Below are positions 27,993 through 36,998 of a DNA stretch of 64,000 nt, in pieces (position 1 is the first letter of the stretch; every line of letters starts with the position of its first letter). The notes below the pieces were generated by a model. The model was given only the letters and a program-made list of their open reading frames with translations, had not been told where the DNA came from and ran no database searches. The stretch is taken from the NCBI RefSeq assembly GCF_000430765.1, contig NZ_AUMQ01000033.1, forward strand, positions 96,021 to 160,020, read 5' to 3'. A program made the position numbers and the translations under genes. Source of the DNA: Peribacillus kribbensis DSM 17871. Its GTDB lineage: Bacteria; Bacillota; Bacilli; Bacillales; DSM-1321.

Positions 27993-30662
27993 ATGATTCG
28001 TTCCAAACTAGATATGCATATGGTTCTTCTGATTGCAGTTACAGTCACTATGGGTTTGTTGATATTTTATCGAATAGCAGACCATGGCTATTATTACTTA
28101 GCTTCTTTGGGAGATGCCAAAGAACAATATGTACATTTTTTCAATCTATTTCATGATTTGGTTAGAAGCGGGGAGTTACCTTTCTGGTCATGGACTTATG
28201 GTCCTGGAGGGAGCTTTTGGAATGACTTTGGTTATTATATGCTCGGCGATATCTTTATTTGGCCGCTGCTCCTGCTGCCGAAGGCCTGGTTTCCATTGTC
28301 TTTTATCCCGATTACAATTCTTAAAATCACCCTAATTAGCTTAGGAACGTATTTACTGCTTAAAAAAATCGGAATAAAGAAATGGATCTCTTTTATTGCC
28401 GGGATAGCGAACAGCTTTGCCCTTTTCAACTTTGATCATTTTTACACTCATTATTTCTTTTTAAATGCTGCAGTTTATTTTCCATTTGTACTGTTGGGAT
28501 ATGAGAGATTCCTATCGGCTAAAAAGCCGGCTTTTCTGATTGGGGTTCTTTTCTTAGCCAGCATTAGTAATTTTTACTTCCTCTTCATGATCACTATTGG
28601 ATTGTTTTTCTATAGTATTTTTAGATATTTTACATTCCACCATAATCATGGGGGTTTCAAGGGATTTTTTTATTTTCACATTAAATTGGCATGTGTTTAC
28701 TTATTGTCCCTTGGGACGGCTATGGTAATATTTTTGCCATCAGTAATAAGTCTTTTTCATTCCAATGTTTTTCATCGGCCTGATAAAGCCTCGATTGAGA
28801 AAATCTTGGATTGGAGTGAACTTCTTACTAAATTAGTTTGGCAGGGCGGGATGAGTTTCCTTCCGTTGATCGTCTTACCCTTGGTATTGGTAAACGGGCT
28901 GAAGCGGTATTGGTTTCATGCATTGATGATCATAGCAGTTTTCCTAATGATAGATTTCCAAGAGATCAATTCTCTTATTGCCGGCCTTAGTTCGCCGTTT
29001 GAATTTAGAGCATTATTTCTTTATAATACTTTGTTAATCACATTCTCAGCGGTTGTTTTAAACGAGATGGATTTTACACGGATCAAGAACATCGTCATAT
29101 TGCTATTGACCTCAAGTCTATTATCTATATGGTTACTCAAAAATCCGTTTACCCATTATGCTGGTTATATAGAGTATCTTCCAGCTCTTTTTGCTGTCTT
29201 ATTTATTTTTTCGCAAAACTTATCAGCAATTGGAGCAAAAAAGTGTTTGGTACTTTTGAGCTCCCTTACGGTAATCCTATACAGCTTATTACTTCCTTAT
29301 AGTTTAGTTACCGATTTACTTACAAGAACAGAGGGAGGAAATCCCGGGAATTCCCATAAAGGAGTATGGGGAGTATTACCTCTTTTGACTAAAAATGATT
29401 ATGAACATTATTATAATAATGCAGAGGTTAAGAAAACCCTTCTTCAACTAAAAAAGGATCACGACTTTTATAGGATATATCCGAATAACCCACAGGTTTT
29501 AGGGAATAATTCTTCTTTAAGTTATGGGTTCCGCAGCTTTTATTCCTACAATTCTTTATTAAAGTGGGACTTACAGTCTTTCGAAATGGACACATTGGCC
29601 CAGATGGGATCAAGACGGATAAATACTTTAAAGGGATATCCTAATGATACATTTGTAACTACGTTATTAAATAATAAATATAGTGTTTCTTTTACTGGCA
29701 CTAAAACTCAATTATATGGATATGTACCTGTTTATCAAAAAGATAATATTATCATTGAAAAAAATAAATACTTCCTGCCAGTCGGATTTTTGTATAACGG
29801 GGCCATTTCTTCTTCTGAGTTTAATCAGATGAACGGGTCATTACATGATGATATCATGCTAAAAAATGCAGTTGTTTCTGAATCTGACTACAAAGATCTA
29901 GATTTACCGACTAATACTAAAACATCAATAGAAATCGCGGGCTCCCTTTCTCAAGCAGTATTCAATAGTCCAACTAAAGTAAAGAAAAAGGAGAAAGGCC
30001 TGTTGATTTCTTCTAGAAACCCTATAGAAATAACCATACCTGTAAAGGGTCATTCCCTTTCGGATCTCTCTGTTTTTGCAGATATAGTCCCTTACACCAC
30101 GAATCATGGCATCACGATGCATGCCCTGAATAATGCCGGAAAAAATTATATCTTCGAAAAGAACATGAGAAATAATCAATACGCCCTTACTCAGTATTAC
30201 TATACAGATACGACTAATAAAGTCATCTTTCATTTTGGGAAGGATCAGGAAACTAAATGGATCAAACTCCAATTACAGCCTGGGACTTTCGTTCTTAAAG
30301 ATATAAGGGTTACTCTTAGCAGTTACGAAGACTATAAAAAGGAAATAAAGCACTATCAGAAGGACAGTTTAAAGAAAATAAACTATGGGAATAATTTCAT
30401 CAAAGGGCACTATAATAGCAAACGAAACTCTGTTCTCTTTCTGTCTATCCCTTATTCTTCAGGCTGGAAGGCTTCTATAGATGGGAAAAAAGTAAAGACC
30501 TTCCCTGTTCATACTGCCTTTATGGGAATATACGCTCCAAAAGGTAGTCATTCCGTCACTCTTAAGTTTATACCTGAAGGATTTGTTCCGGGTTTGCTTA
30601 TTTCTATAATAAGTCTAGGTACTGCACTATTAGTTATCAGGAAGAAATTACTTAGTCCCTAA
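27993..30662 (+). CDS. YfhO-like GT-C membrane glycosyltransferase
   Basis: 889-residue polytopic protein with about 12-13 N-terminal membrane helices, a large extracytoplasmic C-terminal domain (about 470-860) and a last helix (RKKLLSP tail). The first extracytoplasmic loop has the acidic GDAKEQYVHFFN, resembling the catalytic loop of GT-C enzymes, and WSWTYGPGGSFWNDFGYY. It is expected to transfer the sugar from undecaprenyl phosphate to a surface polymer, LTA in B. subtilis. It starts 20 bp after the GtrA gene, and a strong terminator follows, so the three genes form an operon. Confidence 0.9.
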   Translation: MIRSKLDMHMVLLIAVTVTMGLLIFYRIADHGYYYLASLGDAKEQYVHFFNLFHDLVRSGELPFWSWTYGPGGSFWNDFGYYMLGDIFIWPLLLLPKAWFPLSFIPITILKITLISLGTYLLLKKIGIKKWISFIAGIANSFALFNFDHFYTHYFFLNAAVYFPFVLLGYERFLSAKKPAFLIGVLFLASISNFYFLFMITIGLFFYSIFRYFTFHHNHGGFKGFFYFHIKLACVYLLSLGTAMVIFLPSVISLFHSNVFHRPDKASIEKILDWSELLTKLVWQGGMSFLPLIVLPLVLVNGLKRYWFHALMIIAVFLMIDFQEINSLIAGLSSPFEFRALFLYNTLLITFSAVVLNEMDFTRIKNIVILLLTSSLLSIWLLKNPFTHYAGYIEYLPALFAVLFIFSQNLSAIGAKKCLVLLSSLTVILYSLLLPYSLVTDLLTRTEGGNPGNSHKGVWGVLPLLTKNDYEHYYNNAEVKKTLLQLKKDHDFYRIYPNNPQVLGNNSSLSYGFRSFYSYNSLLKWDLQSFEMDTLAQMGSRRINTLKGYPNDTFVTTLLNNKYSVSFTGTKTQLYGYVPVYQKDNIIIEKNKYFLPVGFLYNGAISSSEFNQMNGSLHDDIMLKNAVVSESDYKDLDLPTNTKTSIEIAGSLSQAVFNSPTKVKKKEKGLLISSRNPIEITIPVKGHSLSDLSVFADIVPYTTNHGITMHALNNAGKNYIFEKNMRNNQYALTQYYYTDTTNKVIFHFGKDQETKWIKLQLQPGTFVLKDIRVTLSSYEDYKKEIKHYQKDSLKKINYGNNFIKGHYNSKRNSVLFLSIPYSSGWKASIDGKKVKTFPVHTAFMGIYAPKGSHSVTLKFIPEGFVPGLLISIISLGTALLVIRKKLLSP

Positions 30663-30700
30663 ACTACGGGAGATTAAGAATATAATAACCTTTCAAGCAT

Positions 30701-30757
30701 AAAAATAAGACTGACATGAATTCGCATAATGCTTATTTAATCAGTCTTATTTTTTTC
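30701..30757 (+). terminator. intrinsic terminator of the csbB-gtrA-yfhO operon
   Basis: AAAATAAGACTGA (30702-30714) pairs with TCAGTCTTATTTT (30741-30753), followed by more T. The minus-strand reading also has a T-rich tail, so it may work both ways. Confidence 0.8.
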
Positions 30758-30781
30758 AAATTTCACCAGGTGAATGTAATA

Positions 30782-30835
30782 GTTAAAATAAATAACCGGA
30801 TAGAGTACACTCAGGGAGGTACCCTTTCCGGTTAT
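30782..30835 (-). terminator. probable terminator of the second gtaB
   Basis: ATAACCGGA (30792-30800) pairs with TCCGGTTAT (30827-30835). On the minus strand it is followed by TTATTTTAA, 20 bp after the gtaB stop. The loop is long (26 nt) with some inner pairing. Confidence 0.6.
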
Positions 30836-30854
30836 AGTTAGTCATTTATCTTTC

Positions 30855-31739
30855 TCAGCTTTTTATTTGATTAGAGGAAACAATCTCTTTTAAATAATCC
30901 ATGATATCCTCTTGAAGGTCCTCGTGCTGAAGTGCAAATTCAATCGTTGTTTTTACAAACCCGATTTTCTCGCCAACATCATACCTTTTTCCTTCAAAAT
31001 CATATGCGAAGACACGCTGTATCTGGTTAAGCTTTTGAATCGCATCCGTCAATTGAATTTCACCCCCAGCTCCTTTTTCCTGCTCGCCCAGAAAATTAAA
31101 AATCTCTGGAGTTAATACATATCGTCCCATAATAGCTAAATTTGAAGGAGCTGTACCCAATTTAGGCTTTTCTACAAAACTGTTCACTTGGTAGCGTCTT
31201 CCTTCTTGCTGGGAAGGGTCAACAATGCCATATCTATACGTTTCATCCGCAGGTACAGTTTGCACACCAATAACTGAAGACCTAGTCTCCTCATACTGGT
31301 TAATTAACTGCTTTAAACAAGGAGTATCACTTTGCACTATATCATCACCGAGCAAAACAGCGAATGGTTCATCTCCTATAAAATTTCGCGCGCACCAGAC
31401 GGCATGGCCCAGCCCTTTTGGTTCCTTCTGTCTTATATAGTGTATATCTGCCAGGTTAGTAGAGTATCGAACTCTTTCTAATATGTCCAACTTCCCTTTT
31501 TCCAGCAAGTTTTGTTCCAGCTCAAGAGCATTATCAAAATGATCCTCAATTGCACGCTTGCCCTTACCGGTTACAATAATAATATCTTCTATACCTGATG
31601 CAATTGCTTCTTCCACAATATATTGTATCGTTGGTTTATCCACTATCGGAAGCATTTCCTTTGGCATTGCCTTTGTGGCTGGAAGGAAACGGGTTCCTAG
31701 ACCAGCTGCTGGTATAATTGCTTTTTTTACTTTACGCAT
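30855..31739 (-). CDS. gtaB: UTP-glucose-1-phosphate uridylyltransferase, second copy
   Basis: 294-residue GalU/GtaB enzyme with the same motifs as the EPS copy at 18.5-19.4 kb ([32 protein letters not shown]). The two differ at scattered positions, with more change in the last 20 residues. AGGAG lies 7 nt before the ATG. It is a single-gene unit next to the CsbB/GtrA/YfhO operon and away from the EPS operon, so it is the better candidate for the housekeeping gene serving teichoic-acid and glycolipid synthesis (inference). Confidence 0.95.
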   Translation of the reverse strand: MRKVKKAIIPAAGLGTRFLPATKAMPKEMLPIVDKPTIQYIVEEAIASGIEDIIIVTGKGKRAIEDHFDNALELEQNLLEKGKLDILERVRYSTNLADIHYIRQKEPKGLGHAVWCARNFIGDEPFAVLLGDDIVQSDTPCLKQLINQYEETRSSVIGVQTVPADETYRYGIVDPSQQEGRRYQVNSFVEKPKLGTAPSNLAIMGRYVLTPEIFNFLGEQEKGAGGEIQLTDAIQKLNQIQRVFAYDFEGKRYDVGEKIGFVKTTIEFALQHEDLQEDIMDYLKEIVSSNQIKS

Positions 31740-31837
31740 TTTTTTGCTCCTAACTCGAAATAAATTTCCTATTCATCAAATGGAAGCCAAAACCGGCCCA
31801 CGCTTGTTATAAATAAGTTTAAGGTGTGACAAGTCCT

Positions 31838-33844
31838 CTACTTTATATATTTTATAATACTTTTCGCTTTTTCCACAACATGCTTGCTGCCGCCTTTTTT
31901 ATCAACACCCTCTACCATCATGGCAAGAAGCCACTGCGGGTTATTAGGGTTGGTGACGACGAACCAGCCGTTTTCAGTGCCTTTTACGCCTTGCTTTTCT
32001 TTAAGCTCGGCCGTTCCGGTCTTTCCTGCCAGCGGCATTTTAAGATCTGCTGCTGCGTGGCCGGTACCTTTAGGATCTGAGATGACTGCCTTCATCATAT
32101 CGACCACAGCCGATGCCTGCTCAGGCTGGATGACGCTTTGCTTCCAGACCTTTCCTTTGTCCGGGTCGTTTAAAAGAAGGCTTGGCTTAATCAGATTCCC
32201 CTGGTTTACAAACGGCGTGTAGGCATCAGCCAGATGAAGGGTGGTCATCTGGATCTGCCCCTGGCCGTAGCCGCTGTCAGCTACCAGGATCTCGCTGCCC
32301 ATATCGCCCGTCTTGGAGCCCGGGAGCGGATACTCATATGGAAGATCCTCGTTAAAGCCAAAGTCCTTGAGGCCAGCTATGAATTTATCCTTCCCAAGGG
32401 CCAGGGCCTGCTGGGCAAAATAGATGTTGTCGGAGTAAATCATGGCTGACTTCATGTTGACTGGGGCGCCGAAATCATGGACACGTGTAACATCGTACTT
32501 GCCCCAGCTCTTGGATTTCTGCCATTTCATGCCCGATACCTTCATGGTCTTGCTCGGATCGATGCCGTTTTTCAGGGCAATGGCCGCAGTGAGCGGCTTC
32601 ATGGTTGAACCAGGAGCATAAAGTGCGCTGAATCGGTTCAGGGACGGATTGTCGGGGTTATTTGCCAGAGCCTGACGTTCCCTCTTCGACATGCCGAGTA
32701 CCATTTTGTTTGGATCAAAGGACGGACTGCTAACGAGAGCCAGGGTTTCGCCGGTCTTCGGCTGGATGGCTGCCGCAGATCCTACATCTCCTTTATAAGA
32801 AGCAAAAATTTTCTTCTGCAGCTCGGCATCAATGGTAAGCTGGATTTTTTCTCCCTGCTTGGCCGGATTTTCTTTTACCACACGTTCTTCTCTATTCTTA
32901 TCCTGGATGGTAATCTTGGCACCAGGCTCGCCTCTCAGCTTGTCCTCATACAGCTGTTCGAGGCCGCGCTTGCCGATCAGGCTGCTTGAGGTATAGCCTT
33001 TTCCCTTAAGCTTCTCCAGGTCCTCTGCCGTTACGGTTCCGATGTAGCCGACAAGATGGGCAGCTGCGTCTTTGTACGGATAGACCCTTGAGGTTTTGTC
33101 ATCCACATAGACGGACGGAATGCCGTCAAGGTCCTGGGCCAGTCCCATTTGGTCTCCTGGTATGCTTTTGACCGGCACGGCATACGTTGGTTGTACCCAG
33201 GATTGATTTAGTTTCGCTTTAATTTCCGGGATGGATAGATGTAATAGCTTGGATACCTTGTTCAGGATGGCATTTTTATCTCCCATCTCTCCCGGCACCA
33301 TGCTGACTTCATAGACCTTGCTGTTAATGGCCAGTCCTTTTCCGTTGCGGTCATAGATCTCGCCCCGGACGGCCGGCTCGTCATCTACGGACACCTTTTC
33401 TCCCTGCTTTAAGTCAGGAAGGATGAAATCCGGTGACCAGTTTAGATACCAGTTGTCATCACTGTCTTTATCTTTTGCTTCCTTCACGAGCTGTGCCTTT
33501 TTATCGAAGGAAATGTTTCCAGCGACTGTGTTCATTTTTACAGAAAATGGAATGGATATTTTCTTGGCATCCTTGTGGTCTTGTTCTTCTTTTGGTTTTT
33601 TATAGGTGACCTTAAGGTCCTTGGCTTCTATTCCGCTGTAAATGTTCTTATAACGATCCGTGAATTCTTTTTTGCTGATCGGAATTCTGGCAGTCTTGGA
33701 GAGATAGTCATACATTCCGCCAAAATCCTGCTTGTTCCAAAGCTGTACAAATTTCTGCATGCGGTCCTCAGGCTGAGGTTCCTTGCTGCAGGACACAAGT
33801 ACAAGTACAAACGCTAAACACAATACTAGTCTTATGTATTTCAT
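31838..33844 (-). CDS. pbpC: penicillin-binding protein 3-like transpeptidase (MecA_N type)
   Basis: 668-residue class B PBP. A lipoprotein-type N-terminus has VLVSCS at residues about 16-21, followed by an NTF2-like MecA_N domain (25-145), a dimerisation domain (150-330) and a transpeptidase domain (345-668). The catalytic motifs are SxxK in APGSTMKPL, SDN in YSDNIYF and KTG in LAGKTGTAEL. It cross-links peptidoglycan outside the membrane. The ATG at 33844 follows GGAGG by 5 nt. Its layout matches B. subtilis PBP3, which has low affinity for some beta-lactams. Confidence 0.93.
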   Translation of the reverse strand: MKYIRLVLCLAFVLVLVSCSKEPQPEDRMQKFVQLWNKQDFGGMYDYLSKTARIPISKKEFTDRYKNIYSGIEAKDLKVTYKKPKEEQDHKDAKKISIPFSVKMNTVAGNISFDKKAQLVKEAKDKDSDDNWYLNWSPDFILPDLKQGEKVSVDDEPAVRGEIYDRNGKGLAINSKVYEVSMVPGEMGDKNAILNKVSKLLHLSIPEIKAKLNQSWVQPTYAVPVKSIPGDQMGLAQDLDGIPSVYVDDKTSRVYPYKDAAAHLVGYIGTVTAEDLEKLKGKGYTSSSLIGKRGLEQLYEDKLRGEPGAKITIQDKNREERVVKENPAKQGEKIQLTIDAELQKKIFASYKGDVGSAAAIQPKTGETLALVSSPSFDPNKMVLGMSKRERQALANNPDNPSLNRFSALYAPGSTMKPLTAAIALKNGIDPSKTMKVSGMKWQKSKSWGKYDVTRVHDFGAPVNMKSAMIYSDNIYFAQQALALGKDKFIAGLKDFGFNEDLPYEYPLPGSKTGDMGSEILVADSGYGQGQIQMTTLHLADAYTPFVNQGNLIKPSLLLNDPDKGKVWKQSVIQPEQASAVVDMMKAVISDPKGTGHAAADLKMPLAGKTGTAELKEKQGVKGTENGWFVVTNPNNPQWLLAMMVEGVDKKGGSKHVVEKAKSIIKYIK

Positions 33845-34026
33845 AGTAACCTCCTCTATAAGATGCAATAAAAAAAGCTGCCTCGTGGAATATTATACCG
33901 TTTATTGAGCCATTTAACTCATTCCCTGTTTACTAAATTGTAGACATTTGTTGGATTTTTTTCCTTTTGATTTCATAGTTTAATAGAATTGTACTACTAA
34001 TTTATCTTTTGAGGAGGGGTATTTTT

Positions 34027-35046
34027 TTGAAGAAAACAAAAATGGCAGTGATCGGACTGATTGTTGCTTTTGCGGCTGTTGCTGTATTTAAACCGGTGCA
34101 GGCGGCATCAGCGATTGTCAATCCGAACAAGACGTATACGTATTCGAACATGGCAGCGGATTTAACCAAACTGCAGAAGGCGTATCCTGACCTTGTTAAG
34201 GTAAAAGTGATCGGAAAGTCCGAGTTCGGACGGAATATTTATGCGGTGGCCCTGGGAAAGGGCAAGGCGACAGCCTTTATCAATGGCTCCCATCATGCAC
34301 GTGAATGGCTGACCACCAACCTGAACATGTACATGATCGACCGCTATGCGGGGGCCTATAAAAGCGGCGGCAGCATCAAGGGGTATAATGTACGTTCAGT
34401 GCTGAACTCCTCCACCCTGTGGTTTGTCCCGATGGTCAACCCGGATGGTGTGACACTGCAGCAGTCCGGACTGAAGGCATTTCCCGCTTCCTATCATGCC
34501 GCCCTCATTAAAATGAATAATGGCAGCAAGAATTTTAAACGCTGGAAGTCCAATGCGAAGGGCGTGGACCTGAACCGCCAGTATGATGCCAAGTGGGCGA
34601 CGACCAGGAGTCCGAAAGCTCCTTCTTACCGGGATTACAAGGGGATGAAGCCGGCAGCTGCTTCTGAAGTTAAGGCTGTACTCGGCCTCGTGAATTCCAT
34701 CAACCCGGAGTTGGCACTGTCCTATCATACGAGCGGCCAGATTTTATTCTGGAATTATGAGCAGAAGGGCAGCCGCCTCACAAGCGATAAGGCTCTCGCC
34801 AAAAAGCTGAACAGCCTGACAGGCTACCGCCTGTATAACACCACAGACTTCTCCCAGGGAGCGGGCTTCAGCGACTGGTTCTCCCGCATCAAACAGCGGA
34901 CCGCGTTTACGATTGAAATTTCGCCTTACTATAATGAAACGAACCCACCGGTTTCTGAGTTTCCGGCTGCCTGGAAGCAGAACCAGGCGGCGGGCTTGTT
35001 TGCCGGATACGAAAGTGCGAAGAAATATAGTGCACGCATGCACTAA
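34027..35046 (+). CDS. secreted M14 zinc carboxypeptidase
   Basis: 339 residues with a signal peptide ending near VQAAS (about residue 27). The M14 domain has the zinc motif NGSHHAREWLTTN, the third ligand His in LSYHTSGQILFW, the substrate Arg in KGVDLNRQYDA, and the catalytic Glu in AFTIEISPYYN. It lacks LysM repeats. It probably cleaves gamma-D-Glu-mDAP or C-terminal residues of wall peptides. The start is TTG 34027, with GAGGAGGGG about 8 nt upstream. It opens a run of three exported wall enzymes on the plus strand. Confidence 0.92.
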   Translation: MKKTKMAVIGLIVAFAAVAVFKPVQAASAIVNPNKTYTYSNMAADLTKLQKAYPDLVKVKVIGKSEFGRNIYAVALGKGKATAFINGSHHAREWLTTNLNMYMIDRYAGAYKSGGSIKGYNVRSVLNSSTLWFVPMVNPDGVTLQQSGLKAFPASYHAALIKMNNGSKNFKRWKSNAKGVDLNRQYDAKWATTRSPKAPSYRDYKGMKPAAASEVKAVLGLVNSINPELALSYHTSGQILFWNYEQKGSRLTSDKALAKKLNSLTGYRLYNTTDFSQGAGFSDWFSRIKQRTAFTIEISPYYNETNPPVSEFPAAWKQNQAAGLFAGYESAKKYSARMH

Positions 35047-35072
35047 GGCCCCCTTTGCGGGGTCTTTTTTTT
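35046..35072 (+). terminator. intrinsic terminator
   Basis: GC-rich stem GGCCCC/GGGGTC followed by eight T residues, immediately after the carboxypeptidase stop. Confidence 0.85.
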
Positions 35073-35187
35073 GGGGGGTCTGACCCCATTGCCCGGATTG
35101 CTATCCCTTGCGGCTAGGGTTTTTCTATCCCCACTCCCCAAGTTATTGTATACTTAGAGAATGCTAGAATATGGGAGGAAACAGAAA

Positions 35188-36891
35188 TTGAAGATTAGTA
35201 AGTTTGTATTGTTTCTAGGTCTGTTCTTTGTGTTAGGATTCGCTTCTTTAATGGGATCGAATGCATCGGCAGCTACCCCGAAGGTTTTATCGGATGCGCT
35301 AACTGCCGCCAAAAATTTGGATAAGTATACGATGGGGTCAGGTGCGACTGGTAAGAATGTGCCATCTACTTATCTATCGACAGCTAAATCTAAATACAGC
35401 TATGCACTTAAGATACTGACAGCTTCACAGGAAAAGACATATGCTTCTACACTCAAATCTATTAAAGCGTCAATTGATCGTGGTACTTATTATGTAGCCG
35501 CTGTCCAAGGAGGGCAAACGCTTAATTCATATAAACTAAAGATCGATGCCGCTGCCAAGGCTGGCAAGGCAGATACAGGCCTGCTGGTAACGCTGAACAT
35601 TGAAAACTCAGCCCAAAATGCGCGATTGAACAAGGTTTCCCCTGCCGCAATCCGCACAAAGATTGATAATAACTACAGTAAGGGAGCCAAATGGGTGCTC
35701 TCCACCTACTCAAAGGCTTTATCTGTAAAGCTGCAAATCAATGAAGCCAACAAACGTTTAAGCGGCAGTGCGGATTTTATTGCACCTTACTATAAAAGCG
35801 CGATGATCAACCGGACGGAGATTCCTCAGGCGATCTACAAGGCAGCGCTGAATGCTGAGTTTAATAAACTCCATGCCGCTGTTGCCAGCAAAGCCAAGAC
35901 TGGTAAGCTTGGTGCCTATTATCAGCTGGAAGTTGAGCTTACGAGGCTTGACGGGCTTATTTCACCAGGGATAACCGATAGACAGGTGCCTGATTTGACC
36001 AAAAGTATTCAAGTTCAAATTAATAGCAGCTATTATTCTTCTACAGAGAAGAGTCTGCTAAACAAAAGGCTGAACTCCATTTTGGGCCAGGTTAAGATCT
36101 CGAAAGCCCAGATCAAGCAGAAGCTGACGGCGGCGGCCATCAAGAAAGGCGTAGAGATACCTCCTGAAATTGTGAAATCTATAGCTTATAAGGAAAGCGG
36201 CTTTAAGCAGTTTACAGATGACGGAAAACCTTTCATCAGCAGTGACGGCGGTATTGGAATTATGCAGGTAACTCCTAACGCAACAGGTAAGGATTCACGT
36301 GAATGGGAAAAAGCCAAGTATAATATCGTTACCAATATCCAGATCGGGATTGATATTCTTTTAGAAAAGTGGAATTACGCAGGCAGTGAGCTGCCTATAA
36401 TCAACGACCATAATAAAGCCGTATTGGAAGATTGGTATTTTGCGATTATGGCCTATAACGGCATTTCTTATACTAATGATCCAAACAAGACTTCTAATGC
36501 TTATCAACTGGGTGTTTATGACTATATCATCCAAAGAGCACAGCTTAATCCCGAGGTACTGAACAAAGCCAATGTAAAGGTCACCCAGAATCCCGATAAG
36601 CTTGGTTATTATATTGATGCCAACGCAAAGTACACAACTAGCAGGCAGACACGGTCTACACAGATGTATACTGCTGGTACGAAATACACTCTGAAAAAAG
36701 GAGTTACTTACCGGACTCAGCCTACTACCCAGGCGGGATCCAAGTATACGCTGACTGCAAATACGCAGGTTACCATCGTCCAAACAGGCATTGAGGACAC
36801 TATGAATGATGACAATCTTCTAAACTGGTATAAAGTCCAGATTCCAGGCAAGAGCGGGTACTGGTATGTGGCTTCACCAAACTTTCCTTAA
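35188..36891 (+). CDS. secreted lytic transglycosylase (SLT) with C-terminal SH3-like domain
   Basis: 567 residues. A signal peptide ends near ASAAT. A long alanine/lysine-rich helical region (about 30-310) follows and I cannot assign it. The SLT goose-type domain (about 315-450) has the catalytic Glu in SIAYKESGFKQF, GGIGIMQVTPNATG and FAIMAYNGISYT. The last 75 residues form an SH3-like wall-binding domain. The start is TTG 35188 behind GGGAGG; an ATG nine codons earlier lacks a ribosome site. It cleaves MurNAc-GlcNAc bonds to give anhydro ends. Confidence 0.87.
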   Translation: MKISKFVLFLGLFFVLGFASLMGSNASAATPKVLSDALTAAKNLDKYTMGSGATGKNVPSTYLSTAKSKYSYALKILTASQEKTYASTLKSIKASIDRGTYYVAAVQGGQTLNSYKLKIDAAAKAGKADTGLLVTLNIENSAQNARLNKVSPAAIRTKIDNNYSKGAKWVLSTYSKALSVKLQINEANKRLSGSADFIAPYYKSAMINRTEIPQAIYKAALNAEFNKLHAAVASKAKTGKLGAYYQLEVELTRLDGLISPGITDRQVPDLTKSIQVQINSSYYSSTEKSLLNKRLNSILGQVKISKAQIKQKLTAAAIKKGVEIPPEIVKSIAYKESGFKQFTDDGKPFISSDGGIGIMQVTPNATGKDSREWEKAKYNIVTNIQIGIDILLEKWNYAGSELPIINDHNKAVLEDWYFAIMAYNGISYTNDPNKTSNAYQLGVYDYIIQRAQLNPEVLNKANVKVTQNPDKLGYYIDANAKYTTSRQTRSTQMYTAGTKYTLKKGVTYRTQPTTQAGSKYTLTANTQVTIVQTGIEDTMNDDNLLNWYKVQIPGKSGYWYVASPNFP

Positions 36892-36901
36892 TATAACGAA
36901 G

Positions 36902-36926
36902 AGCCGGAGCAATTCCGGCTTTTTTT
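36902..36926 (+). terminator. intrinsic terminator
   Basis: AGCCGGA/TCCGGCT stem with a 5-nt loop and seven T residues, 10 bp after the transglycosylase. Confidence 0.88.
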
Positions 36927-36998
36927 CAGTTAAACTGGTGGATTAATATGGTATATTTTTAAAAGTATATATCATCTTTAATTAAGGAGAGTCTAGTC

